Of a stretch of DNA of 42,431 nucleotides, positions 35,568 to 42,431 are shown one piece after another. This DNA comes from CAZQSL01 sp964595945. Its GTDB lineage: Bacteria > UBP15 > UBA6099 > JAJRTR01. Within the stretch, counting starts at the first letter, position 1; each line of letters starts with the position of its first letter. Where the stretch lies: the NCBI GenBank assembly GCA_964595945.1, contig CAZQSL010000015.1, positions 1 through 42,431 on the forward strand, read 5' to 3'. Made by a program: the position numbers and the translations under genes. Under the pieces are notes generated by a model, which did no database searches, was not told the origin of the DNA, and saw nothing but the letters and a program-made list of their open reading frames with translations.

Positions 35568-36209
35568 TTGATCAAATTGATCGTGGCAGATGACCATACA
35601 CTCGTTAGAGGCGGTATATGTGCGCTCCTGAAGGCTCAGTCCGATTTCATTGTGATCGGCGAGACCGGGAGTGGCAGGGAAGCTGTCTCCTTGTGCCGCA
35701 CGCTGAATCCTGATGTTTTACTGCTTGATCTCAGCATACCGGATATCGATGGCCTCGAAGTGACCAAACAAATTGTCGCTGCAACGGCCTCTGTCAAAAT
35801 CATAATACTTACCATGTATGAAAATGATGACTATGCTTCCCGTGTGCTTACGGCAGGGGCTAAAGGGTTTCTTGTAAAAAGGATATCGCCAGAGGAACTT
35901 CCCACCATGATCCGTCGAGTTGCCGCTGGAGAGATTTGTGTCACGGAATCTATACTGAAACAGATTGCTCTTAAAAAAACGGGGGTTATCCCCTCGAACA
36001 TGGTCTCTACGCTGTCCGACAGGGAACTTCAGATATTCAATAAACTTGCTCAGGGATACAGCAGCACCAGGATCGCCAATGACTTGTGCATCAGTACCAG
36101 CTCTGTTGCTACATATAAGTCGAGAATCATGGAAAAACTTGGGGTTTCAAACAATTCCGAACTGATGAGATTCGCTCTCAGGCTTGGGCTGATTGATAAA
36201 TTCGAGTAA
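35568..36209 (+). CDS. NarL/LuxR-family response regulator
   Basis: 213 residues. The receiver domain has VADDHTLVRGG, phospho-acceptor D54 in VLLLDLSIPDIDG, and K104 in GFLVKRIS. A linker leads to a LuxR helix-turn-helix at ~150-210 (LSDRELQIFNKLAQGYSSTRIANDLCISTSSVATYKSRIMEKLGV). A TTG at 35568 is chosen because GGAGG lies 7 nt upstream. A TTG at 35562 would overlap the kinase stop and sits too close to that site. Two nucleotides separate the genes, so the kinase and regulator form one two-component unit. The next operon (DUF1538/PII/RCK) starts ~295 nt downstream on the same strand and is the obvious candidate target, though this is not shown by a recognised binding site. Confidence 0.93.
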   Translation: MIKLIVADDHTLVRGGICALLKAQSDFIVIGETGSGREAVSLCRTLNPDVLLLDLSIPDIDGLEVTKQIVAATASVKIIILTMYENDDYASRVLTAGAKGFLVKRISPEELPTMIRRVAAGEICVTESILKQIALKKTGVIPSNMVSTLSDRELQIFNKLAQGYSSTRIANDLCISTSSVATYKSRIMEKLGVSNNSELMRFALRLGLIDKFE

Positions 36210-36504
36210 TATTCCAACATAACCCGGGCAACGGCATGTGGATAATAGTCTACAATTTTATGTGATAGTATGTGACATATCAAGGATATTATTCCTACAT
36301 CTTTATTGGTAATTATTTGACTTACAAATATCCTCTACTTCAATAAACTATAAAGAGAATAGCATATTTCTCAAAATGTGCTCGGAAACTTATAACCGAG
36401 CAACCCGGTACACGGTTATCAGGTGATTCGGAATATACGGCGGATTTTGCACTGATCGGCTTATGGTCAGGTGAGTGCTTGTTTCCGAACACAACGGAGG
36501 TATT
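36210..36504 (+). promoter_or_regulatory. Leader region of the DUF1538 operon with alternative hairpins
   Basis: This 295-nt AT-rich gap has no gene. Near its 3' part GCTCGG (36380-36385) pairs with CCGAGC (36396-36401). ATAACCG (36392-36398) can instead pair with CGGTTAT (36413-36419). The two stems share the CCG and cannot form together, as in RNA switches or attenuators. No known riboswitch consensus was recognised. TTGACT at 36317 and TATAAA at 36349 are 26 nt apart, too far for one promoter, so the promoter is unresolved. Confidence 0.45.
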
Positions 36505-38631
36505 ATGGCCAATCAGCAACAGGCAGGCGGGCGCATCAAGATAGGCTTCAAACAGGCTATGACAATGTTGTTGCCTTATGCGAAAGAAAAGTTGCTTGAA
36601 CAGATCAAATCCGTAGCTCTCATCATAATATATCTGGTCTTGTTCCAGACATTGATACTTGGGATACCGATTGCTGAATCAGCACTGATAGCTGTCGGTC
36701 TCTCACTTGTAATAGCGGGCCTTGCATTTTTTACGGAAGGCCTGATGCTGGGACTCATGCCATTGGGTGAGATCATCGGACTGAAACTGCCACAGAAAGC
36801 AAAATTGCCGGTTATATTGATTTTTTCATTCATACTTGGCATGGGCGCAACATTTGCCGAGCCCGCCATTAGTGTCCTCAAGGCTGCTGGATCGACCGTT
36901 AAAGCCTGGGATGCTCCATTGCTGTTTCTGCTGCTCAACAAGCAGTCTGCCATGCTCGTAAACGCAGTCGGGATAGGAGTGGGGATGGCCGTTGTATTCG
37001 GCATGATAAGATTTCTGTACAACATCTCTCTCAAACCATATATATACATTTTGGTTGGCATACTGCTTGCTTTTTCCACCTGGGCATATTTCGACAGCAA
37101 TATGATCAATGTCACCGGACTTGCCTGGGACTGCGGAGGAGTCACGACAGGGCCTGTAACGGTGCCGCTCGTCCTCGCTCTCGGCATAGGCATCTGCCGC
37201 GTAGTGGGGTCCGGCAGTTCCGGGGCGTCGGGATTTGGAGTCGTGACGCTTGCATCCCTGTTTCCAATCATCGCCGTACTGTCACTCGGTGTCGTTTTCC
37301 TCGGGAGCGTACCGGAGCCCATGAAAGAAAGCGATTTCTTCAAGCCAGCTAATGCCGGGAAAGCCGTAGGATTATTCACGGACCGCGATCAGATGATTGG
37401 TTATGCTTTCCAGAACGCTTCGCCAGCTAACCAACTGAAACTGTTCGATAACGATAAACACAAGATGATGAAATACCTGGCAGATGCGAAAAACGATAGC
37501 AAACTCGCTCAGAGAGTATTCGGGCAGGATGCAAATGGGATCGAAAAATGGGCTGCGCTGAAAGGCACGGCGGAGCAGCAGCTGACGGTTTTCGGAGACA
37601 AAGAATCGGCGCTCGATGCCGTAGCTAAATATTCATCAGCGTCACAGAATGCAGTGAATCCAGGGGACCTTCTCATCAGAAATGCCCGCGCCGCCGCTCA
37701 GGCGATCATCCCGCTTTCCATTTTTTTCCTCATTGTACTCACTGTGCTGCTGCGCGATAAACTTCCGAGAGCAGATGAAATTTTCCTCGGACTCACTTTC
37801 GCGGTATTCGGCATGATGCTCTTCAACATCGGGATCGAACTCGGGCTGTCGAAACTCGGCAATCAGGTGGGCGGCAAGGTTCCGTCTGCATTCAAGTCAA
37901 TTGAACTGGTGGATCAGAAAAGCACTATCAATTCATTCGATCCCTCAGTGGTAAATACCGCCATTTCGCACGATGGGAAGAAGGAGAGTTTCTTCTTTTC
38001 AAAAGGCAGAAGTGGTTATGAAAAACTGCCATACTATGAAAAACAGTTCAACAGGGAGACAGGCCAATATAATTATACGCCGACGCGCGGCCCGCTTTTC
38101 GGAGCTGCCGGCAGCTTCACGGGAATATTTGTCGTCCTGCTGTTCGCCTTTATACTCGGATACGGTGCGACACTGGCCGAGCCCGCTCTGAACGCGCTTG
38201 GCCGTACTGTCGAAGAACTGACTGTCGGCGCCTTTAAAAAGAATCTGCTTATGCAGACAGTCGCAATCGGAGTAGGAGTTGGCATTGCCATAGGAGTGGC
38301 AAAAATCATCTGGGGCATCCCTCTCTTGTGGCTATTTGTCCCCCCCTATCTCCTTTTGATGTTTATAACGAAAATATCCACCGAAGAATTTGTCAACATT
38401 GGGTGGGACAGCGCCGGAGTGACAACAGGCCCTATAACGGTGCCTCTCGTACTCGCGATGGGATTGGGTATTGGCGGTCAGGTCGGTGTCGTCGAAGGTT
38501 TCGGCATACTCACCATGGCATCGGTGTGTCCGATCCTTGCTGTACTCGGAGTAGGACTTACAGTGACTCGAAAACGGAAGGCTGCCCTGAAAGATACGGA
38601 CTCCGCAAAACAGGTGGGAGGTGCCGCATGA
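36505..38631 (+). CDS. Tandem DUF1538 integral membrane protein (putative transporter)
   Basis: 708 residues with two homologous membrane halves. Half 1 carries GATFAEPAISVL (115-126) and WDCGGVTTGPVTVPLVLALGIG (208-229). Half 2 carries GATLAEPALNAL (554-565) and WDSAGVTTGPITVPLVLAMGLG (634-655). The duplicated AEP and GVTTGPxTVPLVLA motifs are the DUF1538 signature and probably line a transport path, as in other inverted- or direct-repeat carriers. Between the halves lies a ~130-residue soluble insert (~270-400) of unassigned type. Substrate and direction are unknown; I infer ion or small-molecule transport from topology and from the PII and RCK partners. The ATG at 36505 has GGAGG 6 nt upstream. 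The stop overlaps the start of the PII-like gene (ATGA), so the two are translationally coupled. Confidence 0.88.
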   Translation: MANQQQAGGRIKIGFKQAMTMLLPYAKEKLLEQIKSVALIIIYLVLFQTLILGIPIAESALIAVGLSLVIAGLAFFTEGLMLGLMPLGEIIGLKLPQKAKLPVILIFSFILGMGATFAEPAISVLKAAGSTVKAWDAPLLFLLLNKQSAMLVNAVGIGVGMAVVFGMIRFLYNISLKPYIYILVGILLAFSTWAYFDSNMINVTGLAWDCGGVTTGPVTVPLVLALGIGICRVVGSGSSGASGFGVVTLASLFPIIAVLSLGVVFLGSVPEPMKESDFFKPANAGKAVGLFTDRDQMIGYAFQNASPANQLKLFDNDKHKMMKYLADAKNDSKLAQRVFGQDANGIEKWAALKGTAEQQLTVFGDKESALDAVAKYSSASQNAVNPGDLLIRNARAAAQAIIPLSIFFLIVLTVLLRDKLPRADEIFLGLTFAVFGMMLFNIGIELGLSKLGNQVGGKVPSAFKSIELVDQKSTINSFDPSVVNTAISHDGKKESFFFSKGRSGYEKLPYYEKQFNRETGQYNYTPTRGPLFGAAGSFTGIFVVLLFAFILGYGATLAEPALNALGRTVEELTVGAFKKNLLMQTVAIGVGVGIAIGVAKIIWGIPLLWLFVPPYLLLMFITKISTEEFVNIGWDSAGVTTGPITVPLVLAMGLGIGGQVGVVEGFGILTMASVCPILAVLGVGLTVTRKRKAALKDTDSAKQVGGAA

Positions 38632-39737
38632 ACACTCAGACATCCGGATATCTCATCACTGCCGCTGTGCACAGGGGAGCATGCGATAACATTATCAGAC
38701 AGCTCTCCGGAGCAGGGATATCATGTGGCCATATCGCGGCAGGGAGAGCGATCTCTCTGTTCGACAAAAAAAGCCTTTTGTCATCATCTGCCGCTATCGC
38801 CGAAGACCCGATTGAGATACTTAGCATCATTGTCACAGAAAAGACTGAGCAGACAGCAGTTGAAATGCTTATCTCTGCAGGATCAATATCCATCCCCGGA
38901 CGAGGGTCCATCTCGAGCGAACCAGTATCCATCATTAAAGCCCACGAGCTTTGCATGCCCTCTGACAGTGGTACGAATGTAATTGGCGCGGCCCATCTCA
39001 ATGAGTTCACGGGGATATGCTGTATAGTTCAAAGAGGGCAAGGCGACACGGTTGCAAGGGTTGCACTTGATACGGGAGTATGCGTGCCAGCCATAACATT
39101 CGGCATCGGTACCGGAGTACGCGACAAGCTCGGGCTGCTTCGTATCACAATCCCCGCTGAAAAGGAAGTCATTTCAGTGATGGCAAGCCCCCACGACGCC
39201 GATGCCGTTATGAATATGATGGTAGATGCCGGAAAACTTGACCAGCCGGGCAAAGGTTTTATCTATACATATCCCATCAAAAGCGGCATAGTCAACTCGA
39301 AGATACACAGAGGAATGTCAAAACATGCTGCCAGCATTGAACAGATAATCAACGCAATCGACGAAATCAGGGGCGACACCAGTTGGCGCGAAAGAACTGG
39401 AGGATTGGAAGACGAAAAAAACAGAAGAAAATACCTCTCATCGCTTATGGGAATAACCCTGATTTGCAATGAAGGCCGTGGAGACGAACTCGTCAAGGCG
39501 GCAATGAACGCTGGGGCTGCCGGAGCGACCATAAGCCGTCTCAAACACTTCAGGCCTTCCGACTCCCCGTTCGCCCAGATATCTCAAGCTCGCGAAATGT
39601 GCAGCATGATTGTTGGAGAAGGACAGATCAAGGCTATTCTCAGTGCCATTGATCTGGCTGGCGCTTTCGACAATAAAACTTTCGGCATACTCTATTCACG
39701 GCCTGTCCCGAAAGCTTGCACATATCTGGGAAAATAA
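38628..39737 (+). CDS. Triple PII-like domain protein
   Basis: 369 residues made of three PII-like ferredoxin-fold repeats. Repeat 1 spans ~5-100 (LITAAVHRGACDNIIRQLSGAGI..IEILSIIVTEKTEQTAVEMLISAG). Repeat 2 spans ~125-225 (CCIVQRGQGDTVARVALDTGV..EVISVMASPHDADAVMNMMVDAGKLDQPGKGFIYTYPI). Repeat 3 spans ~265-365 (LICNEGRGDELVKAAMNAGAAGA..CSMIVGEGQIKAILSAIDLAGAFDNKTFGILYSRPV). PII proteins are trimers that bind ATP/ADP and control transporters or enzymes by docking. Three domains in one chain would make a built-in pseudo-trimer. Repeats 2 and 3 keep the GxGD-turn and GKGF/NKTF-type loop; repeat 1 lacks these and may be structural. The ATG overlaps the DUF1538 stop (ATGA) with GGGAGG upstream, which makes the membrane protein its likely target. 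Confidence 0.82.
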   Translation: MNTQTSGYLITAAVHRGACDNIIRQLSGAGISCGHIAAGRAISLFDKKSLLSSSAAIAEDPIEILSIIVTEKTEQTAVEMLISAGSISIPGRGSISSEPVSIIKAHELCMPSDSGTNVIGAAHLNEFTGICCIVQRGQGDTVARVALDTGVCVPAITFGIGTGVRDKLGLLRITIPAEKEVISVMASPHDADAVMNMMVDAGKLDQPGKGFIYTYPIKSGIVNSKIHRGMSKHAASIEQIINAIDEIRGDTSWRERTGGLEDEKNRRKYLSSLMGITLICNEGRGDELVKAAMNAGAAGATISRLKHFRPSDSPFAQISQAREMCSMIVGEGQIKAILSAIDLAGAFDNKTFGILYSRPVPKACTYLGK

Positions 39738-39769
39738 TCGTACTATGTTGCACCATTTCGGAGACTTGC

Positions 39770-39853
39770 ATGATGGCAATCATCTGGGTGTCAACTGTCG
39801 CTGTTGTGACTCTGCTGACATCAATCATTATTTTTCGCATCATTATGAGATGA
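39770..39853 (+). CDS. 27-residue single-helix membrane peptide
   Basis: A short frame (ATG at 39770, TGA at 39851-39853) encodes MMAIIWVSTVAVVTLLTSII followed by IFRIIMR. This is one continuous membrane helix of ~20 residues ending in positive residues, which would place the C-terminus in the cytosol. GGAG lies 6 nt upstream (39760-39763), a good ribosome site. It sits 32 nt after the triple-PII gene and 16 nt before the RCK gene, which has its own GGAGG. Size and design resemble KdpF-type accessory peptides of transport complexes. A role as a subunit of the DUF1538 system or as a membrane tether is inference. A single TM-RCK fusion broken by a frameshift is possible but less likely, given two separate ribosome sites. 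Confidence 0.6.
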   Translation: MMAIIWVSTVAVVTLLTSIIIFRIIMR

Positions 39854-39869
39854 TCTTCTGGAGGCATAT

Positions 39870-40739
39870 ATGGCTGAAAACAAACAACAATACTCAATAC
39901 TGATCTGTGGCTGGAAGCAGAATACTCCTGATTTTGTCGATAGCCTTACGGCGAATTCCTCCGATGCTCATGTTACGATTGTCTCCCGCCTCCCGGAAGA
40001 TATCTGCAATATATCTGCCCTACAACCCAATGTCTCATATATATGCGGTGATCAGACCTGTGAAAACACTCTTGCGGCAGCCGGGATCGCCCGAACTGCT
40101 CTGGTTTTTGTCCTTGCAGATGAAAGTAATCACGGCTTTTCGAGAAATACAGTCGATTCACTTTCAGTCAAAACCGCTGAGATAGTTAAAAAAATGGCAC
40201 CCGAAGCAGCGATATGCGTCGAGGTTTTCAGCGAAAAGCTGATTCCGGTTCTCCGTATTCTCAAAGTGAATGAAATCATTTGCATCGACAGGATAACACG
40301 TCTGTTATCATCTCAGACTCTATCAACTCCTTCCCTGCCCGAACTCATCGATCGTTTCATCGATGATCAATCACCGACAAGAATAATGGCCGAAACAGTT
40401 ACTGATACCATGACGGGAAAGACTTATGAAGAAACATGCAAGTATATTCGCGCCGAACATAATGGCACGGCTTTTGCCATTTTTCAATACGTTCGATCCG
40501 ATCATCCCAGCGTGCCACCGCTAACCATGCCATCTGGTATAATAAATATCACGCAATTCGTGAAAACGCTCAGAGACAGACGCTGTACTCCCCCTGGAGT
40601 ACTAATCAGTCCTCCACTCGATCACATCATGTGTGAGGGAACGGTTGTATATTATGTGAAAGGTACACCATCACCTCAGGCTGCTGCCGAACCAGATATT
40701 GCTGTGATTGACGAGACCAATTACCGTTTGATAATATAA
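39870..40739 (+). CDS. RCK/TrkA-N domain protein (K+-channel-type regulatory subunit)
   Basis: 289 residues. It starts ILICGWKQNTPDFVDSL, closely matching the first strand and turn of MthK-type RCK domains (ICGWSES..). A Rossmann-like fold follows: ..VTIVSRLPED, ..SYICGDQTCENTLAAAGIARTALVFVLADES, and ..AAICVEVFSEKLIPVLRILKVNEIICIDRITRLLSSQTL. The last ~90 residues form a second domain (..VYYVKG.. near the end) that may be an RCK-C-like ligand site. RCK domains bind Ca2+, nucleotides or NAD(H) and gate K+ channels and transporters. No pore segment is fused, so it must act on a separate membrane partner; DUF1538 and the 27-residue peptide are the nearest. GGAGG lies 6 nt before the ATG. Confidence 0.83.
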   Translation: MAENKQQYSILICGWKQNTPDFVDSLTANSSDAHVTIVSRLPEDICNISALQPNVSYICGDQTCENTLAAAGIARTALVFVLADESNHGFSRNTVDSLSVKTAEIVKKMAPEAAICVEVFSEKLIPVLRILKVNEIICIDRITRLLSSQTLSTPSLPELIDRFIDDQSPTRIMAETVTDTMTGKTYEETCKYIRAEHNGTAFAIFQYVRSDHPSVPPLTMPSGIINITQFVKTLRDRRCTPPGVLISPPLDHIMCEGTVVYYVKGTPSPQAAAEPDIAVIDETNYRLII

Positions 40740-40759
40740 GCATACCGCTGACACGAGAA

Positions 40760-41107
40760 CTACCTTCTGAAACAGGCTTCGAGTAATTCTTCACGATTGA
40801 TATTCGCTCCGTTTTCGCGGATGTTTTTTTTGTATGCGCCCCAGTAGTCGTTGCCGATTGTACCGTCGTATTGGGCGTCGCGTGATTTGTCGATGTGGGA
40901 CAGTGCGAAGTCGGCTGTGCGAAAGGCCCATGTCCAATGTTTTTCTTTACGGTCTTTGTGCCCGGTTTCGTCAATGTTGATGCAGGATTTTCTTCTAATT
41001 TCTTCGCGAAGTCCGTTGTATGCGGGAGCGAGCTTTTCGGAGACGGCGGCGTTGGTTTTCGCCAGATAGCCGTCAGAAAGGCTGCGGGGGCCAAATATTG
41101 AGCGCAC
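40760..41107 (-). pseudogene. IS66-family transposase fragment (copy B)
   Basis: Minus-strand frame ..SLSDGYLAKTNAAVSEKLAPAYNGLREEIRRKSC.., INIDETGHKDRKEKHW.., SHIDKSRDAQYDGTIGNDYWGAYKKN.. is the same IS66 core segment as copy A at 1.9-2.3 kb. This copy has no stop at the Glu codon (GAA retained). It has lost 27 nt in frame, the GAKVLEEIL segment. Both ends are missing: homology stops at 41083 on the N-terminal side and at about 40805 on the C-terminal side, after which the frame runs into unrelated sequence to a stop at 40760. It is far too short to act. Both copies end at about the same C-terminal codon. Confidence 0.85.
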
Positions 41108-41332
41108 CTGAGGAATTATGATTATGAATGAACTATATCACATTTTGGGTAGTTAAAAAAGTCTGAAAATGGGATATAATTCAGCGGCTAAATAAGGAAA
41201 CAATGTAAGAAACAGATAAAACGTTTCGAGTGGGGATGAGAAATAGAATCTCGCGCAATATGAAACTGATCTTTGAAACTGAATAAGCGTCAAAGAATGT
41301 CCAGAGAATGCCCCATATGTGGCTATTTCGTT

Positions 41333-42385
41333 TCAGGCGGCTTTGCGGTAGTAGTGATGGTGCAGCCCGCCAAGTATGCTGATGCTCCCGATGTCGGAAC
41401 TCGATATTATGCTGCTTTCGTTGTCCCGGGCTACATCCGAATGTACACCACTATCCCCTCCCGAGGGGCTGCCAATCGGCACGTTACCTATTCCTTGATG
41501 AGGACGCAAAGTGTTGTAATAGTCGGCATAGGAAGATACCAGATGTTTCAAATGGTCGCGCCCGAAAACAGTTAAATAATTCAAACATTCGTGTTTTATT
41601 GACCACACAAAGCGTTCCGAAAAACATTACATACCGGCGACCGCGGAGGCGTTTTTACGGTTTTCACGCCAAGTGATTCGAGGGCCATATCCATCCGTTT
41701 TGAATACTTTCCATCCCGATCTCGGATAAGATATTTGGGATAAAACCCCGATTCATGCATCTTGCTGATCGTCTCAACCGTTCGCTGCTCGACCCAGCAT
41801 TGATTCGGATGTGGCGACATCCCGGCGATGTGTACTCGGCAGCTACCAAGTTCGATGAAGAACAACACATAAATATCCACCCTGCCGCGCAACGTCCACA
41901 TTGGTTTTGTAAAAAAGTCGCATGCAATCAGGGTATTCATATGCATCTCGATGAACTTTTTCCATGTGGGATCAAGCCGCAGGGGCGTCGGCTCGAACTG
42001 GTTTTCGTGCAGGATATTCTGGATCGACGACCTTGAAACCCTGATCGACAGCTTTTTCAATTCACCGACAATTCGCTTGTACCCCCAGTTGTTCTCTTTC
42101 GCCATTCGCAGGATGATTTCGACTATCACTTTGCTGAGCGCTGGCCTTCCACAGCGATTGTGTATGCGCGAAACTTTTGCCTGCGACCCAGTTGCGAAAC
42201 GTCCTGTAAGTCACTACGCTGATTAGGTTTTTGATTCGCTCGCCGAGTGGCGCACCGAACTTTAAGAGCCGCACGCGCTCCTCTGGAGTGAGAGTGACCC
42301 GCCGCCCGAGCTTCGAGCGTAGGATTTGATTTTCGACCTTCAGATAATCGATTTCTTCGACGAGTTTTGAATTTATTGTAACCGT
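41333..42385 (-). pseudogene. Integrase-core (IS3/IS481-like) transposase with two frameshifts
   Basis: Three successive minus-strand frames give one protein. The N-terminal part (VEEIDYLKVENQILRSKLG.. and ..TYRTFRNWVAG) ends near 42175. A +1 shift at a GGCAAAAG run leads to KVSRIHNRCGRPALSK.. and ..NNWGYKRIVGELKKLSIRVSRSS, then the rve core with ACDFF (first Asp), LIRDRDGKYSK (second Asp) and ..KTPPRSPVCN. At ~41610 one nucleotide is missing, after which ERFVWSIKHECLNYLTVFG (catalytic Glu), YNTLRPHQGIGN and the C-terminus HHHYYRKAA follow to 41333. All three catalytic acids are still encoded, but the frame is broken twice, so the copy is probably inactive. The true start and the right terminal repeat were not found and may lie beyond the window. 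Confidence 0.85.
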
Positions 42386-42431
42386 TCACGGACGCATACA
42401 GGACGATAGCGCACAATAGAGCATCTATTAA

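Noticed and set aside
36317..36354. TTGACT and TATAAA as the promoter of the DUF1538 operon
   Set aside because: The spacing is 26 nt, outside the 15-19 nt range for sigma-70 promoters.
39610..39903. 97-codon open frame overlapping the end of the triple-PII gene and the start of the RCK gene
   Set aside because: It is the alternative-frame shadow of two well-supported genes; the 27-residue frame at 39770 explains the gap better.
1915..41083. A composite transposon bounded by the two IS66 fragments
   Set aside because: Both fragments lack their ends and most of the transposase, no terminal repeats or target duplications are visible, and the interior contains ordinary housekeeping genes such as rnd and hydF.
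41261..41282. Direct repeat of TGAAACTGA, considered as a CRISPR remnant
   Set aside because: There are only two 9-mers 4 nt apart, with no spacer-length periodicity and no cas genes.
42160..42180. Programmed frameshift of an IS3-type orfA-orfB at the A4 run
   Set aside because: Programmed IS3 shifts are usually -1 at an A6G-type slippery site. This needs a +1 shift at a short run, and a second unrelated frameshift occurs downstream, so decay is simpler.

Overview
The window looks like chromosomal DNA of an anaerobic, diderm (outer-membrane) bacterium, probably from an uncultured lineage. HydF points to an [FeFe]-hydrogenase and so to fermentative metabolism. Two predicted outer-membrane beta-barrel proteins with signal peptides and a C-terminal Phe point to an outer membrane. 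BKACE, an ADP-forming acyl-CoA synthetase and a two-subunit CoA-transferase suit acid-yielding fermentation. TTG and GTG starts appear to be used alongside ATG. I cannot assign a phylum from the sequence alone.

Left edge (1-2.3 kb): the C-terminal end of an amidohydrolase, a perfect 11-bp hairpin, an AT-rich gene for an ApeA-like HEPN protein (possible anti-phage or RNase function), and a dead IS66 transposase fragment.

Minus-strand block (2.3-13.3 kb): a V4R sensor protein translationally coupled to a soluble histidine kinase, then an outer-membrane barrel protein with its own promoter and terminator. Upstream of these is a cell-envelope/sugar operon. In order of transcription it encodes a Pro/Lys-rich membrane protein, a ComEA-like protein, a SpoIID-type peptidoglycan protein, a sugar-nucleotide epimerase, a TIM-barrel isomerase, an AmgK-like sugar kinase and a nucleotidyltransferase. 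The last two together resemble a salvage route that turns free sugars, such as MurNAc/GlcNAc, into NDP-sugars.

Plus-strand block (13.6-23.9 kb): an IclR regulator with a good promoter, followed by a catabolic gene set. It comprises a TPP enzyme, an AT-rich methyltransferase that looks inserted, a fucose-isomerase-like protein, a cupin, an ADP-forming acyl-CoA synthetase, a beta-keto-acid cleavage enzyme and a two-subunit CoA-transferase. A strong terminator closes it. The substrate is unknown. The set can be read as producing a beta-keto acid, cleaving it with acetyl-CoA, and conserving the thioester as ATP.

Middle (24-32.7 kb): hydF; a PAS histidine kinase with a single-domain response regulator; RNase D; and a 1154-residue predicted outer-membrane protein.

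Right block (33-40.7 kb): a Cache-domain NarX-type kinase and LuxR-type regulator stand directly upstream of an unusual operon. That operon encodes a tandem DUF1538 membrane protein, a protein with three PII-like domains, a 27-residue single-helix membrane peptide and an RCK/TrkA-N protein. It looks like a nucleotide-controlled transport system and is the best candidate here for something undescribed.

Right edge (40.7-42.4 kb): a second IS66 fragment, homologous to the one at 2 kb, and a frameshifted integrase-core (IS3/IS481-like) transposase. No rRNA, tRNA or CRISPR array was seen.
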